From Coleophoma eucalyptorum (Eukaryota; Ascomycota; Leotiomycetes; Helotiales; Dermateaceae): a stretch of 64,000 bases of DNA. Positions 1 through 10,421 of the stretch are shown here, in pieces. The stretch lies in assembly GCA_026120035.1 (NCBI GenBank), contig JALRME010000005.1, forward strand, positions 372,001 through 436,000. Direction: 5' to 3'. Position 1 is the first letter of the stretch. Each line of letters opens with the position of its first letter. The notes beneath the pieces were generated by a model. It did not search any database, had not been told where the DNA came from, and saw nothing but the letters and a program-made list of their open reading frames with translations. The position numbers and the translations under genes were made by a program.

Positions 1-3000
1 CATCATTTGACACCGGGCTCAGGAAAAGACCCCTTTTTTTCTCAAAGTATACCGGTACAGGAGGGAGAGAAGCACAAAGGTGTCTGGATTGACATAGATT
101 CGCATAGCCCGGGAAAGAGCCATAGAAAACCCGAGGGTGACAGAACTACAGCTGAAGCAACTCAGGGTGACGAGGACGAGCATGAGCTTTCCTCTCCGCT
201 CAAGAGCGGAGATGAGGACGACTCTGGAGAGGAACAAGTCTCCTCTGCGCTTTTCGTTCCGCACAAGACCCCCCACGAATCTCCACAGCGAGAACGTGAT
301 GCATTTCATTATCCTACGACGCTTAAGAAGCCTTGGTCTGAAGATCGCGTCCGATCGGACGAATCCGATTCTAATGCACAAGAATGGTTAGAGGAGCATG
401 AAGTTCCGTCACGCGGGGTTGAGGGCAACTATGTGGACCGAGACGCCACGCCTCAGCCCGATGTACCAAGTGTTCATGTAAAGCAAGCTGCCTCATCGAC
501 AGAAAAGCTTCCGCAGCCAGTGGAAACCTATGGCCTGCCCGAAATTGAGCGTAAGAGACAACAACCTGACGATACCGGATATATCAGTAAGGATGACTAC
601 GAATCAAGTCAGACGGAGGATGACCAAGACGTGACTCCAACAGGCTCTTTAAAGCAAACTCGTGTTCTCAAGGACTTATCACATGTTCATGACCACCAAG
701 AGAAATCAAAGGCACCTTTAGAAGCCATTGAACTCATTCCTTACAAGCATCAAGTCGGTGGCCATACGACGATGTGGCGCTTCTCTAAGCGAGCTGTCTG
801 CAAGCAATTGAACAATCGGGAGAACGAGTTCTACGAGAAAATTGAGCGTTATCATCCTCAATTGCTCAAATTCTTACCAAGGTATGTATGCTTTCGTGGC
901 CTGTCGTTAATGCAAAAGCGCCAGCGCTGAGTCTAGCAAAGTCTCCTCCACTTGCCGTTCGTACGTCCCTGATGAATCATCTTGCTAATACAGGTATTTT
1001 ACTTTTTTTCTAGATATATTGGGGTGTTAAATGTCACATTTGAGAAACAACAGCGTAAAAAATCTTCTCGGAAGGATGGCACTGACGCAAATCTGGAAAA
1101 GGGCCAAGAAAATGGTGCAAGTGGCGCTGAAGATCAAAGAGTGGATAGCAAGACCATCTCTCCAGCCGCCAATGACCAAGCCTCTAATGGTGACGGCCGT
1201 CCAAGAATGATCAGTCAGTCGATGCAATTATCTTCTGTTCCGGTTCCAACTGTTACTTTCGCGGACAATAGACATATTATTCCAACGAGCTTTTTACGTC
1301 CTCATCCACACTTGATTGGGCCTCAACATCGGTCAAAGAGCGACACGACTACACTTGCGACAGCTCGGGTTGGACTCAATCAGTCACAGCCTCCCCTTCC
1401 AGAAAGCGACTTCACATTTAGACCTCCGCTGTCTGATAAGCACGCAGCTAGTTGGGGAGCTACAAGTGTCAATAAAGATCTTCGTAACCAGATTTTTAGC
1501 GAAGCATTCTTGCGCAAGCCAATTCCAATTCATCGTCACAAGAAGCCTGCCTCACAAAACAGAGCTCTTCCTAATCGCCATGTTGCCACTCTGCGACCCT
1601 CAATGTCAGAAACTAGCCTAAAGACTCTACAGCCAACTCAATCAGCACAGCCAGCGCAGGTACCCGAGGAATCAATGAGGAGAAGGGCAATGAAGACAGC
1701 TGCTGAACGTAGAACAAGCAGTACTGCTCCTCTGGCTGTGACAGGAACCCAGCCTGCTGGTGCTGCCACGAACGGGCATGCACAACGTATTGAAGAAGGT
1801 GAAGAAAACATTGATGAGAGAACTGGCACCAGTGCTCCTGAACACGAAATTCCCCACGGTCAAGGAGCCCCTACCACGCCCCTTCGACCAAGACGTTACT
1901 CTAGTGGTGGGCTTCGTCGTAAGCCTAAGGAGGTTGCAGAAGATCGAGGGAATCTGAAGTACTTTGTTGAGGCCGACGATGCTGGCTACAAAGGTGATGA
2001 AGAGGACGTTTTTACGATGGATCCTGAACCAACGAGACAACCCTTAGAAAAGTCCGTACCTGTGACAGCCACTGAGCCATCTATTGAGGCAAGCACGGAT
2101 GGCACTGGCGACCCGAAAGTTGAATATAATTCTGTACCACCGCCCGCCACCATGCTTCCGGCTGCTCCAGACCCAACTCAGAAGATGATCGACATACCTC
2201 GGCCTGTAAATCCCACCACAGCCCGCACCCAGCGGGATCAGCGTGTTGAGTACTTCCTGCTACTTGAAGATCTTACCGCAGGTATGAAGAAACCTTGCAT
2301 CATGGACCTCAAGATGGGCACTCGCCAATATGGCGTGGAAGCGAACGAAAAGAAACAGAAATCCCAGCGCCAAAAATGTAAAGAGACAACTTCACAAGCA
2401 CTTGGCGTACGAGTTTGTGGCTTGCAGGTGTGGGATGTGAAAACACAATCTTACATTTTCCAGGACAAGTATTTTGGTCGAGATCTAAAGGTCGGGCGTG
2501 ATTTTCAAGATGCGTTAACGCGGTTCCTCTATGATGGAGTCGACTATGCCAGCGTCTTGCGACATATTCCGACCATTCTCCGCAAGTTGTCTCAACTGGA
2601 GATCTTGATCCGTGGTCTTACTGGATATCGGTTCTATGCCGCCAGCTTACTCGTGTTCTACGATGGTGACACACAGCAAGAGGACGAGAGTGATAGCACT
2701 GCTGGCGAGAGGGACGTTAGTGGGATTAAGAAGAAGAAAGAGATTGATTTCAAGATTGCAGATTTTGCAAACTGCGTTACGAAGGAGGGCCTCAATATGA
2801 GTGAGAAGCCCTGCCCTCCGAGGCATCCCGAATTGCCAGACAATGGATTTCTGCGAGGCCTACGAAGCCTCAGACGTTACTTCCTCGCAATTCAGAAAGA
2901 GATTCGCGCTAAGGAAATGGGTCTCAGAAAGTATGACGGTGACGAGGAGAGAGAGCTCGACGCTGGGGATGAGTACGATGATGAAGGTGGCATCAGCTAT

Positions 3001-3003
3001 TAA
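1..3003 (+). CDS. KCS1: Inositol hexakisphosphate kinase (Kcs1-type), 5' partial
   Basis: This enzyme would phosphorylate InsP6 to the pyrophosphate 5-InsP7, a phosphate and energy signal in cytosol and nucleus. The frame is open to the left edge, so the N-terminus lies outside. Exons are 1-881 and 1014-3003; the 132-nt intron has GTATGT, GCTAATA and CTAG, and joins LPRY to IGVLNV in frame. The visible 956 residues are a long Ser/Pro/charged low-complexity region, then the IPK domain split in two: WRFSKRAVCKQLNNREN to IGVLNVTFE, then a several-hundred-residue insert, then PCIMDLKMGTRQYG (around 2293-2334), which carries the family P-x3-D-x-K-x-G inositol-binding motif. The C-terminal DFKIADFANC (around 2749-2777) is the metal-binding DFA-type segment. 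Large N-terminal extension and insert are usual for fungal Kcs1. Stop TAA at 3001. Other IPK members (Arg82, IP3-kinase) are much shorter, so Kcs1 is favoured. Confidence 0.93.
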
Positions 3004-3790
3004 TTACTAGGGGACGTTCGAAGCTGCATGTGACCACTGGGTATAAATGAGCGAAGGTCCCTTTTATGGCCCAGCGCTGGTTTTCATTGCTTGGTCTATT
3101 CTCCCTACTGTTATCAATGACTGGACCTAGGCTGGCTGGCGTCACGATAGCATCCAGGTGTTTTTTGCGCATACCCTTCATTGCAGGTTTTTATTATCAT
3201 GACTGGCGTTTACTCGAGAATGGGTAATGGATATAGGATGGTTTTTCTCGAAGACACGAATGTCTTTCGCGGAGTGTTTTGGCTGGCATGGCTTTCGTCG
3301 TTATAGATACCTTTTTTTGCATGTTTGTTCTACCTGGCTTGCAAGGGCTGTTATGAGGTAGATGAGCGGGTAGGGGGTAGGCAGGTAGACAAAATACAAG
3401 CCGATGTTATGTCTGTCCCAGTCGCACCCGGCATTGAAATCCTGGCTGGGAAAGTTACGAGTCGTACGGTTTTATTGGTAAGAAGTTCGCAGCTCCGCTT
3501 CAGCGCAGTGCGGTATATGCCGGGGATGGAGCTCCCACCTTCGATCCCAGTTCCTGCCTTACTGGATTGAGGCATATCCCGCGTTGGTTGTGGTAACAAG
3601 TGGGGCAGCCAAATCTCGGATGGAGGCCGTTGAGCTCCATACAGGCATTTACGGCATTGTCCTCCTGTGTGTCCTGTGTCTGACAACCACTGCCACCGAC
3701 TCCCGACTCCCGACTCATCCAACACTAATACGCCTCAGCCCTACCCAGCGTCCTCCAAACCATGTTCACTCCTCCTTGTACAGCAAGGCG
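3004..3790. other. Intergenic spacer, kinase 3' side to regulator promoter
   Basis: It holds the kinase 3' flank and the upstream region of the Zn2Cys6 gene. Short frames here (such as those at 3325-3570 on the plus strand and 3351-3725 on the minus strand) overlap each other, lack domains and look random. I see no RNA gene or repeat. Confidence 0.6.
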
Positions 3791-5617
3791 ATGGTCGAAG
3801 CCAAAGCAACCGACCACAACGTGGAAAAAACGCGAAAGCGAGCGTGGAGGAGTAAGACCAAGACGGGCTGTAAAACGTGCAAGTCAGTCCACCTCTCAAA
3901 AAGCCTCACGCGACCCTAGGCTAACGGTGCATCGCTATCTAGACTTCGCCGCGTGAAATGTGACGAGACGAAACCAGCCTGCCATCGTTGCACAAAGTTT
4001 GGTCGAGTATGCTACGGCTATGAGATCGACACTCCAAAGCAGGAAGCGCCAGTTGTCACGAGTGCCCTTTACAAATTCCGACCACTTCTAAAGAAGCCGT
4101 TGTCCAACATCGCCAAGCAACCCTCCACACAATTCTATAGCAACAATGACGAGTTTCAATGCTTTCGACTGTACTGCGAAGATGTCGCACCAAGACTTGC
4201 CGGCGAGAGTCAGGCACAACTATGGTCCCGGCTCCTCCTGCAAGCAAGTCAGGACCAGCCATTCATACGAAATGCAATATTTACAATTGGCGCCCTGAGT
4301 AAAACTTTACGTGGTGGAGGTGTTGGAGCCTACAGGTTTAATACTATAAGCGCAGGCGACGATGAGATGTCCTTGCAACAAAGTCATAGCTTCGCTCTCC
4401 GGAACTATGACAAGTTTTTGAAAGGCGTACGGGAAAACATAGCGGCAGATGAAGGGGGCCGTCGCATGGCCATGATAGCATGTATTCTTGTGGTTTGTAT
4501 TGAGACGCTACAGAACCACAGCCAGTCTGCCTTCTTCCACTCTCGTGCTGGAGTCGAACTCATGCACGATTGGCTTGCGAATACGCCAAGTGCTGTGAGC
4601 GATATCAGCGACGGCGAGGTTGTAAGTCTTAAAAGTTCTCAACTTCCAGGAATAGGAAGCCCGGCTCCAGAGATCATTGAGGATGAGCTTGTGCAGCAAT
4701 TTAGCAGGATGGAGCTTCAGCATCTCGCACAATTCGATCTTCGTACCCCGGAGAGACATGCGAGACTAAAGCATGAGGGCAGTACCAGTATCAAGCTAAT
4801 GCCTACTGAATTCACGAATACTCAAGAAGCTATGCACTTCATAAATTTGATTCGAAGACGGTCGTACAATTTTATGGCTGAAGTTATACTGAGCCGATTC
4901 AATACGATGGGAAAGCGATACTCATACTTGAAGTTCAAGGACCGAGATGTCTATAAGAAAGACGAGAATATTGACTTTGCTGTCCACAAAGCCCTAGTAC
5001 CGGAGGAAGTACAGGTAGAACACGAAATGTATGCATCAGAAAACCGGCGCTGGGCACAAGCATTTGAGCCACTCTTTCGCTCCATAGACAAAAGCGGGAG
5101 AGAGTCGGAGAAGATACGAGCCAAAATGCTCAAGATGCATTCTCTAGCACTTACCATCCGCCTTGCAGGTCATCTTGCAACATCCGAACTCATTTATGAC
5201 GACTACCTCCCGGAATTTCGTCAGATCCTCGCACTATCAGAGTCCGTGTTTGATAATCCCAACTTGTTCGTGGATGGCTCCTTCAGTTTTGATCTAGGTC
5301 TCACCTACGACTTCTCTACCATCTGCATGAGTTGCCGCGATCGCACCATACGACGGAAAGCGCTTGCTTTACTTAACAGCAAGAGTTGGAGAGAAGGCGC
5401 TTTGGGAAGCAAACCGACAGCTGATTTGGCTTCATGTATCATGGAGCTGGAGGAGGGAGCTTCTGACACAGAGTATATACCCGAGCAAGCCAGAGCTAAG
5501 CTTACAAATATCAATGTTGATGTGGAGAAGCGTATGGTCACTCTGAGCATTTTGCAAGGGGTGGGTGAAAATGCTAAGATGGTAAATATAAAGAGAGACT
5601 GGTCAGCAATGTACTGA
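3791..5617 (+). CDS. Zn2Cys6 transcription factor with Fungal_trans_2-like body
   Basis: Predicted nuclear DNA-binding regulator of 588 residues. Exons are 3791-3882 and 3943-5617. The 60-nt intron (GTCAGT, CTAAC, CTAG) interrupts the zinc cluster right after the second cysteine pair, joining CKTCK to LRRVKCDE. The six cysteines are C27, C30, C37, C44, C47 and C54, spaced C-x2-C-x6-C-x6-C-x2-C-x6-C. A basic stretch (KTRKRAWRSKTKTG) precedes the cluster. The rest, from about residue 80, resembles the PF11951-type fungal regulator body (segments such as QFYSNNDEFQCFRLYCEDVAP and FIRNAIFTIGALSKTL). The ATG at 3791 is chosen because it directly precedes the basic region and leaves the usual short N-terminus. 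Its target genes cannot be told from sequence, and neither neighbour is an obvious pathway partner. Confidence 0.9.
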
Positions 5618-5859
5618 AATTTGCACGGCTGAGCGCCTCCCAGTGAAATGGAAAAGACAGTCAGTGAGCGGTAGTACGTTGAAGTAGATACTAGAATATC
5701 CAGTCATAGACGGTCGAGAAATAGCACGATATGATCCATCCATCATGTAACTATATTGTTTTAAATGTGCCATGAGCCAAAAGGGAGACTAGGCTAGCAT
5801 AGGACTTCACCCCATCGTCTGCAATCAAAAGCTTTCAAACACCACACCTACCTATGTTC

Positions 5860-8182
5860 TCAACTTTCCTTCCTCACATCCTCAAGATGCACGTTTCGCC
5901 CTTCCTCCATCTCCATTTTATCATCTATCTTAAACCCCTCGTCCAACACCTCTCTATCCCCAACCTCAACAACCTTATCACCAAATGCCGCCGCGATCTC
6001 TTCTAGGGATTTCCGTTTCGTCTCCCTATATTTTGTTAAAAGGAGTTTTTTGGTCAGTATAATTCCGTCAATCCAATCTTGAACTTTCTTTGGGATTGTT
6101 TGCAGACTTGAATTGAGGACCCCGCCTATCGGGAGGGGGACGGGAGGCAACTCACGGGAAATAAAACCAGGCTACGATCAAGAAGAAGAAGGAGCATACT
6201 ACAAAGACATAGTAGTAATTCTCGTGGATGTTGGCGAATGCGCTGGGGCCTGCTTCTGTGACTGTTCGTTGGGAGAGGGTGGGGTAGTTAGTGTGGGTTC
6301 TGTACATGAGGAAAAGAGAATGGGTGGAAAGGGGTGCGTGCTTACTGGCTACATTGACAATAAAGTGTGATGCTGCTGCTAGACCCATCACTTTACTCCT
6401 CAATGCGATAGGTAGGACTTCGGAGCCATAGAGCCAGGTTGTGGAATTCAGCATGCCATCTGGAGTGTTTCTCATTGTCAGTACTTCCGCCCATTCTTTT
6501 TTTCTCTTTTCACGGAGAAAATAGAAGAGAGATTTAGGAAATGGGCGAATAAATGAATAATAACCCACAATACGTAACCACGAAAAGATAGATCCCCAAA
6601 ATTGCAAAACCCTTGCCGATCTTGTTGTCTGTGTTTTGAAATTCTCGCTGCATCACTGCTGCGTAAATCTCCACGACGACTATGCCAGCTAGACCTGCAA
6701 GGATCATGCTGGTTACATGATAAATATTAGCTTACTTGATCATTGAGAGGTCCGAATCTGAGTAAGTGGCTTGTTTGGAGACTACATACTTTCTTCGTCC
6801 CCACTGGTCGGTTAGGTATTTCGTCGTTAAGGCATTAGATGTGAATGCTATGGTGCCATAGACAGCTGCAAGAGCGAGAATGGTATGAGAGTTTATACCA
6901 AGTGATTTGTAAAGGATTGCTAAAAGAGGGTGAGCCAGTGCTGAATGTGGAGGGTGGGAACTTGTTAGGTTACTTTGATAATACTATTTCTTGAATTAGC
7001 ACCTGTTGAAATGTTTGGTTATAGCCTTAGAGAAGGGTTGGAGAGGAATACCTGAATCACGTTCACACCCGTAAGACTTGTCATTGTCTGCACGGCAATA
7101 GACCTAAATCGAACCGTGAGTACCGTAGCCGTAGATATACGTCCAAGCCAACAAAAGGTTTAAGCGACGAAAAAAACTCACACCAAAACCCGATGTCTAT
7201 ACAGTCTCCAAATTTCTCCAAGACTCGTAATCTCCCTCTGCATCTCATACTCAATCTGAGCAAGCATAAATGCAAACTCCCGCTGCACCTCTTGCGAGTG
7301 CAGGTCTCTATGGATACGGCCATACTCCTTGCGTGCCTGCTCGACCTTGCCGATGCGAATCAGCTGCCGAGGAGAGTTGGGCATAAATGTCGCAAGGCCC
7401 GCGAACATTATCACGCCCCAGGGAACTTGGAGGCCGAGTGGAAGTCGCCACTGGGTCGTCCCATATGGTGCGTAGCCGCATGCAAAGCCGACCCAGTTGG
7501 ACATCATGGTTCCGAAGGAGATACCGCATCCTGAAATGCCACCGATCAGACCACGATGTTGAGGTGCTGAGATTTCGCTAAGGTAGATGGGGACGGTAGC
7601 CACCAGTCCTCTATTTGTAGACTTTGTCAGTCTTCTACCTTTGGACTACAAGCCTACACCCAGTTTACTTTTGCGACTTACCCAACAGCATAACCAGCCA
7701 ACACTCGCCCTGCCAAAAACATGCCAATATTGACAGCCGCTGTCTGGATGACAGTCCCAATCGTCACTATGATACACATCATCTGCATGAAGCGGATGCG
7801 TCCTAATTTATCGCCGACGGCCGTCTGGGTCAGAGCTCCTAGAGCTTCACCAGCAATGTAGACTGCCACCACCTAGCCCAACTTAGTCTTGGTCGACAGA
7901 AGAGCGTGGGATAAGACTCACAGCGCCGGTGAGGCCATTTGATGGATGGCCCATGTAATCGATCCAACTCTGGTGTGCAATTGCTGATGCAAAGGTTAGC
8001 CATGTATGTATATTTTGCAGAATAAGAAGCGCTTACTAGTTGTAGCAATCCCAGTGTCGAAACCCTTGATACCAAGTTAAGATCTGCTTTGTTCAACATT
8101 CGCTGAACGATAGGATACTTACGAACAGAAAGGTCCCAATAGCGGCGAAGAGCGCCACACCAAAAGTATATAGCAAACCCAT
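5860..8182 (-). CDS. MFS sugar transporter, 12 exons with a 10-nt microexon; one phase conflict
   Basis: Hexose/monosaccharide-type permease of the plasma membrane, about 495 residues. Exons in gene order: 8182-8123, 8064-8037, 7983-7922, 7872-7682, 7610-7181, 7103-7052, 6983-6974, 6919-6790, 6708-6569, 6459-6346, 6261-6156, 6025-5860. Family marks: FDTGIATT in helix 1, GDKLGRIR after helix 2, GRVLAGYAVGG, PIYLSEISAPQHRG, PNSPRQL, LTGVNVIQYYQT, DQWGRRK and C-terminal PETKRKSLEEI. The microexon at 6983-6974 encodes YYQ plus one base, with AATAG before it and GTAACC after it. All junctions keep phase except exon 5/6: the GTGAGT donor at 7180 and the TTTAG acceptor at 7104 leave one base too many before the conserved S-I-A-V-Q stretch. 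Either a 1-base insertion or sequence error disrupts the gene, or splicing there is non-canonical. Substrate cannot be assigned. Confidence 0.85.
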
Positions 8183-9086
8183 CGTTTCGAGTTAAATCCC
8201 AACTCTCAAAATATCGTCCTTGCTTAAACCGACAGCTCAGCTCCAAGATGCCCAAGATGCAAAAGTGACAACGAGTTGCAGCAAAGTCACAAAGGATACA
8301 ACAAGAACAAAAAGGTGAAGAGTCAGCAAGAGGAGCAGGATCTAAACCACATACCAGTAATGTCATCGCCTGAGATGGTGCTTTAACCCGACGCCCGAGC
8401 CCGACACCGGGGAAGATGTTGCATGGCGTCGGCTTTTGACTACTTCGCAGCCTTTGTTCCTGTGGGGATGCCGGCGAGTGAGCTGGGTTTGGGTGTTCTG
8501 ACTGGCTGGCTTTTCGGATTACCACTTGTAGCTAGAGGTTAAGAGCGTGGGGAAGGGATGGGGAGGGGGTTGTGGAACTCTGCGGGGTAAGCGGGGGAGT
8601 TTGCTTATCCGGGAGACTCAATACAAAAGATAGCCGGGGAATGATGACGTGTGGCGTGTTGAACAATCATGTGTTTTCATAGCAAACAGACTTTGTGGGA
8701 AGGGGGAGCGGGGATCTGCAAAGGATGTGTGTTGGTGTGCGGATTTGGTTAGAGTTACCTTCAGGATTCTGGGACTACGGGAGCATGGAAGCGAGCATCA
8801 AACTCAAAGTTTGCGCGTCGGCTCTTTTGAGTTTCGCATGGTATCTTTCCGTTGTCATCAGGAAACCACGCGGGACCTTTTTCCGGTAGACAATGCTTCA
8901 ATCACAGCAGTTGCAGATTCGGGTATTGAGAAAGGTCAATGTACGCTAATATATGTACCGTAAAGTAATATGTACTAAAGAAGATAATTCGCCAACACAA
9001 TCAACTCCCCGGCCATAAAAGCACCGGTAAGTCATAAAATATTGATTGTTAAGCTCCCCCTTTCCCTCCATGTGCGCCCACTACAT
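8183..9086. other. Intergenic: transporter promoter and pectin lyase 3' flank
   Basis: The part next to 8182 is upstream of the sugar transporter; the part next to 9087 is the 3' flank of the pectin lyase. Frames of 104 codons (8649-8963, plus) and 228 codons (7839-8525, minus, running across transporter exons) have no recognisable content. A pair of GC-rich motifs is listed separately. Confidence 0.6.
8582..8596 (+). promoter_or_regulatory. Paired GCGGGG motifs, candidate CreA/Cre1 operator
   Basis: GCGGGG occurs at 8582-8587 and again at 8591-8596, 400-415 bp upstream of the sugar transporter start. Both match SYGGRG, the known CreA/Cre1 carbon-repression consensus, and close pairs are the functional form in Aspergillus. 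The motif is short, so chance occurrence is quite possible. The link to carbon repression is inference from the motif and from the gene it precedes. Confidence 0.3.
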
Positions 9087-10421
9087 CTAGTAGGTGACAA
9101 TACCGTAACCAGCGTTAGCATTAACGCTAGAAACAACGGTGGTGTAGGCGGAAGCAGAAGCAACGTTCTTGCCACTGAAGTCGGAGAAGAATCCAGTGTC
9201 ATCCTGGCTGAAGGTACCAGAGCTTCCGAAGCCGTTGATTTCGCAAGTGTGTCCAAGGTAAGTGGTGCAGGCAGCGTTGGCAGTGGTGGATGGGGCAGTG
9301 AAAAGCTCTCCATCAATGGGGCTCTCGGCGACGACGGCAATGTTTTGGAAGACGTTTCCTTCGGCGACGACGTATGCTCCCTCACCGATCTCGAAAGCGT
9401 GTCCGGTGTTGTCGTACCAGTAGTTGTTGACCTGTGTAATGATTAATTATCCATACCGTACTATTACGAAAACTCCCTAGACTGCGGAGCAGAATGAGGC
9501 GGTACTTACAGCGTGCAACAAGGTGTTACCTTGAACCTTTGGACTACGTCCACTGGTGTGGTAAATGTAGTTGCCCTTCAAGGTGATCAAATCGTTGGAG
9601 CCATCGAAGTACAAACCCCAGTAGTGGTAGGTGTCGCAAGTGGCAGACCAGGTTGAGTATCCATCGATGTAGGAGTTAGAGATAGTCACACGGTTGGAAG
9701 CTGAGGTACCAAGGACGATGTGTTGACGGCCGATGAGAGAAGTCTGTTGCCATCAAGTCAGTCTATTTGCCATAACACTTGAGGCCCTGGAAAATTGCTT
9801 ACGGTGACGTGGTCAATCCAGATCATATCGGCATCGTTGATGGTGATAGCATCACCTCCCCAGACGTACTTTGGGTTGATATCGGTAATCATGATGTTCC
9901 TGCGAGAATCAGTCTGACGTTCTGCAGATGCTGTCCGAGCACACTTACTGAATGATGATGTTTGATGCGCCAGAGACCATGCGAATACCCTTGCCCTTGA
10001 TGACACCAGTAGAACCATAACCAAGAAGAGACTTGTTGGAGCCTACGAGCATACCAAGAGTACCGGCGTTGTCGTAGCTCACGGAGACGGTTGGGGCATC
10101 TGGCTCGTAGTTTTCACACCATGAGTTCTGGTCGATGGCGACTTGGCATGCGGAAGCAGTTCCCCAAGGGGCGCATCCAGTCCCGGTGGTAGTACCTTCG
10201 GTACCGGTGAAGTCGAAGGTCTTGGTGAGGACAATAACACGAGCCACGTCGTCTTCGAGGTAGCTAACAAGCTCGTCGGTAGTGGAAGGGTAGACTGGTG
10301 TGGCTGATCCTCCACCAGTAACGCCCTTGGCGAAACCCTCAGCAGCACCGTTGACAGCAACTGCCGCAGTGGCCTTGGCATACAGCGCCATGGCGGCAGC
10401 GAAGATAGTAAAGGACTTCAT
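9087..10421 (-). CDS. Secreted pectin lyase (polysaccharide lyase family 1)
   Basis: Predicted extracellular endo-pectin lyase (EC 4.2.2.10), cleaving methyl-esterified homogalacturonan of plant cell walls by beta-elimination; 382 residues. Exons: 10421-9949, 9899-9803, 9743-9510, 9431-9087, with introns of 49, 59 and 78 nt, all GT-AG and phase-consistent. The start [19 protein letters not shown] is a signal peptide. Pectin-lyase segments in order: [30 protein letters not shown], the parallel-beta-helix run [15 protein letters not shown] and MIWIDHVT, then [34 protein letters not shown] and [17 protein letters not shown]. The combination WIDHVT...IGRQH is the lyase rather than pectate-lyase form, so calcium-independent activity is expected. 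A TATATATA element lies about 160 bp upstream (near 10579-10586). It is transcribed in the same direction as the sugar transporter and separated from it by 0.9 kb. Confidence 0.93.
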
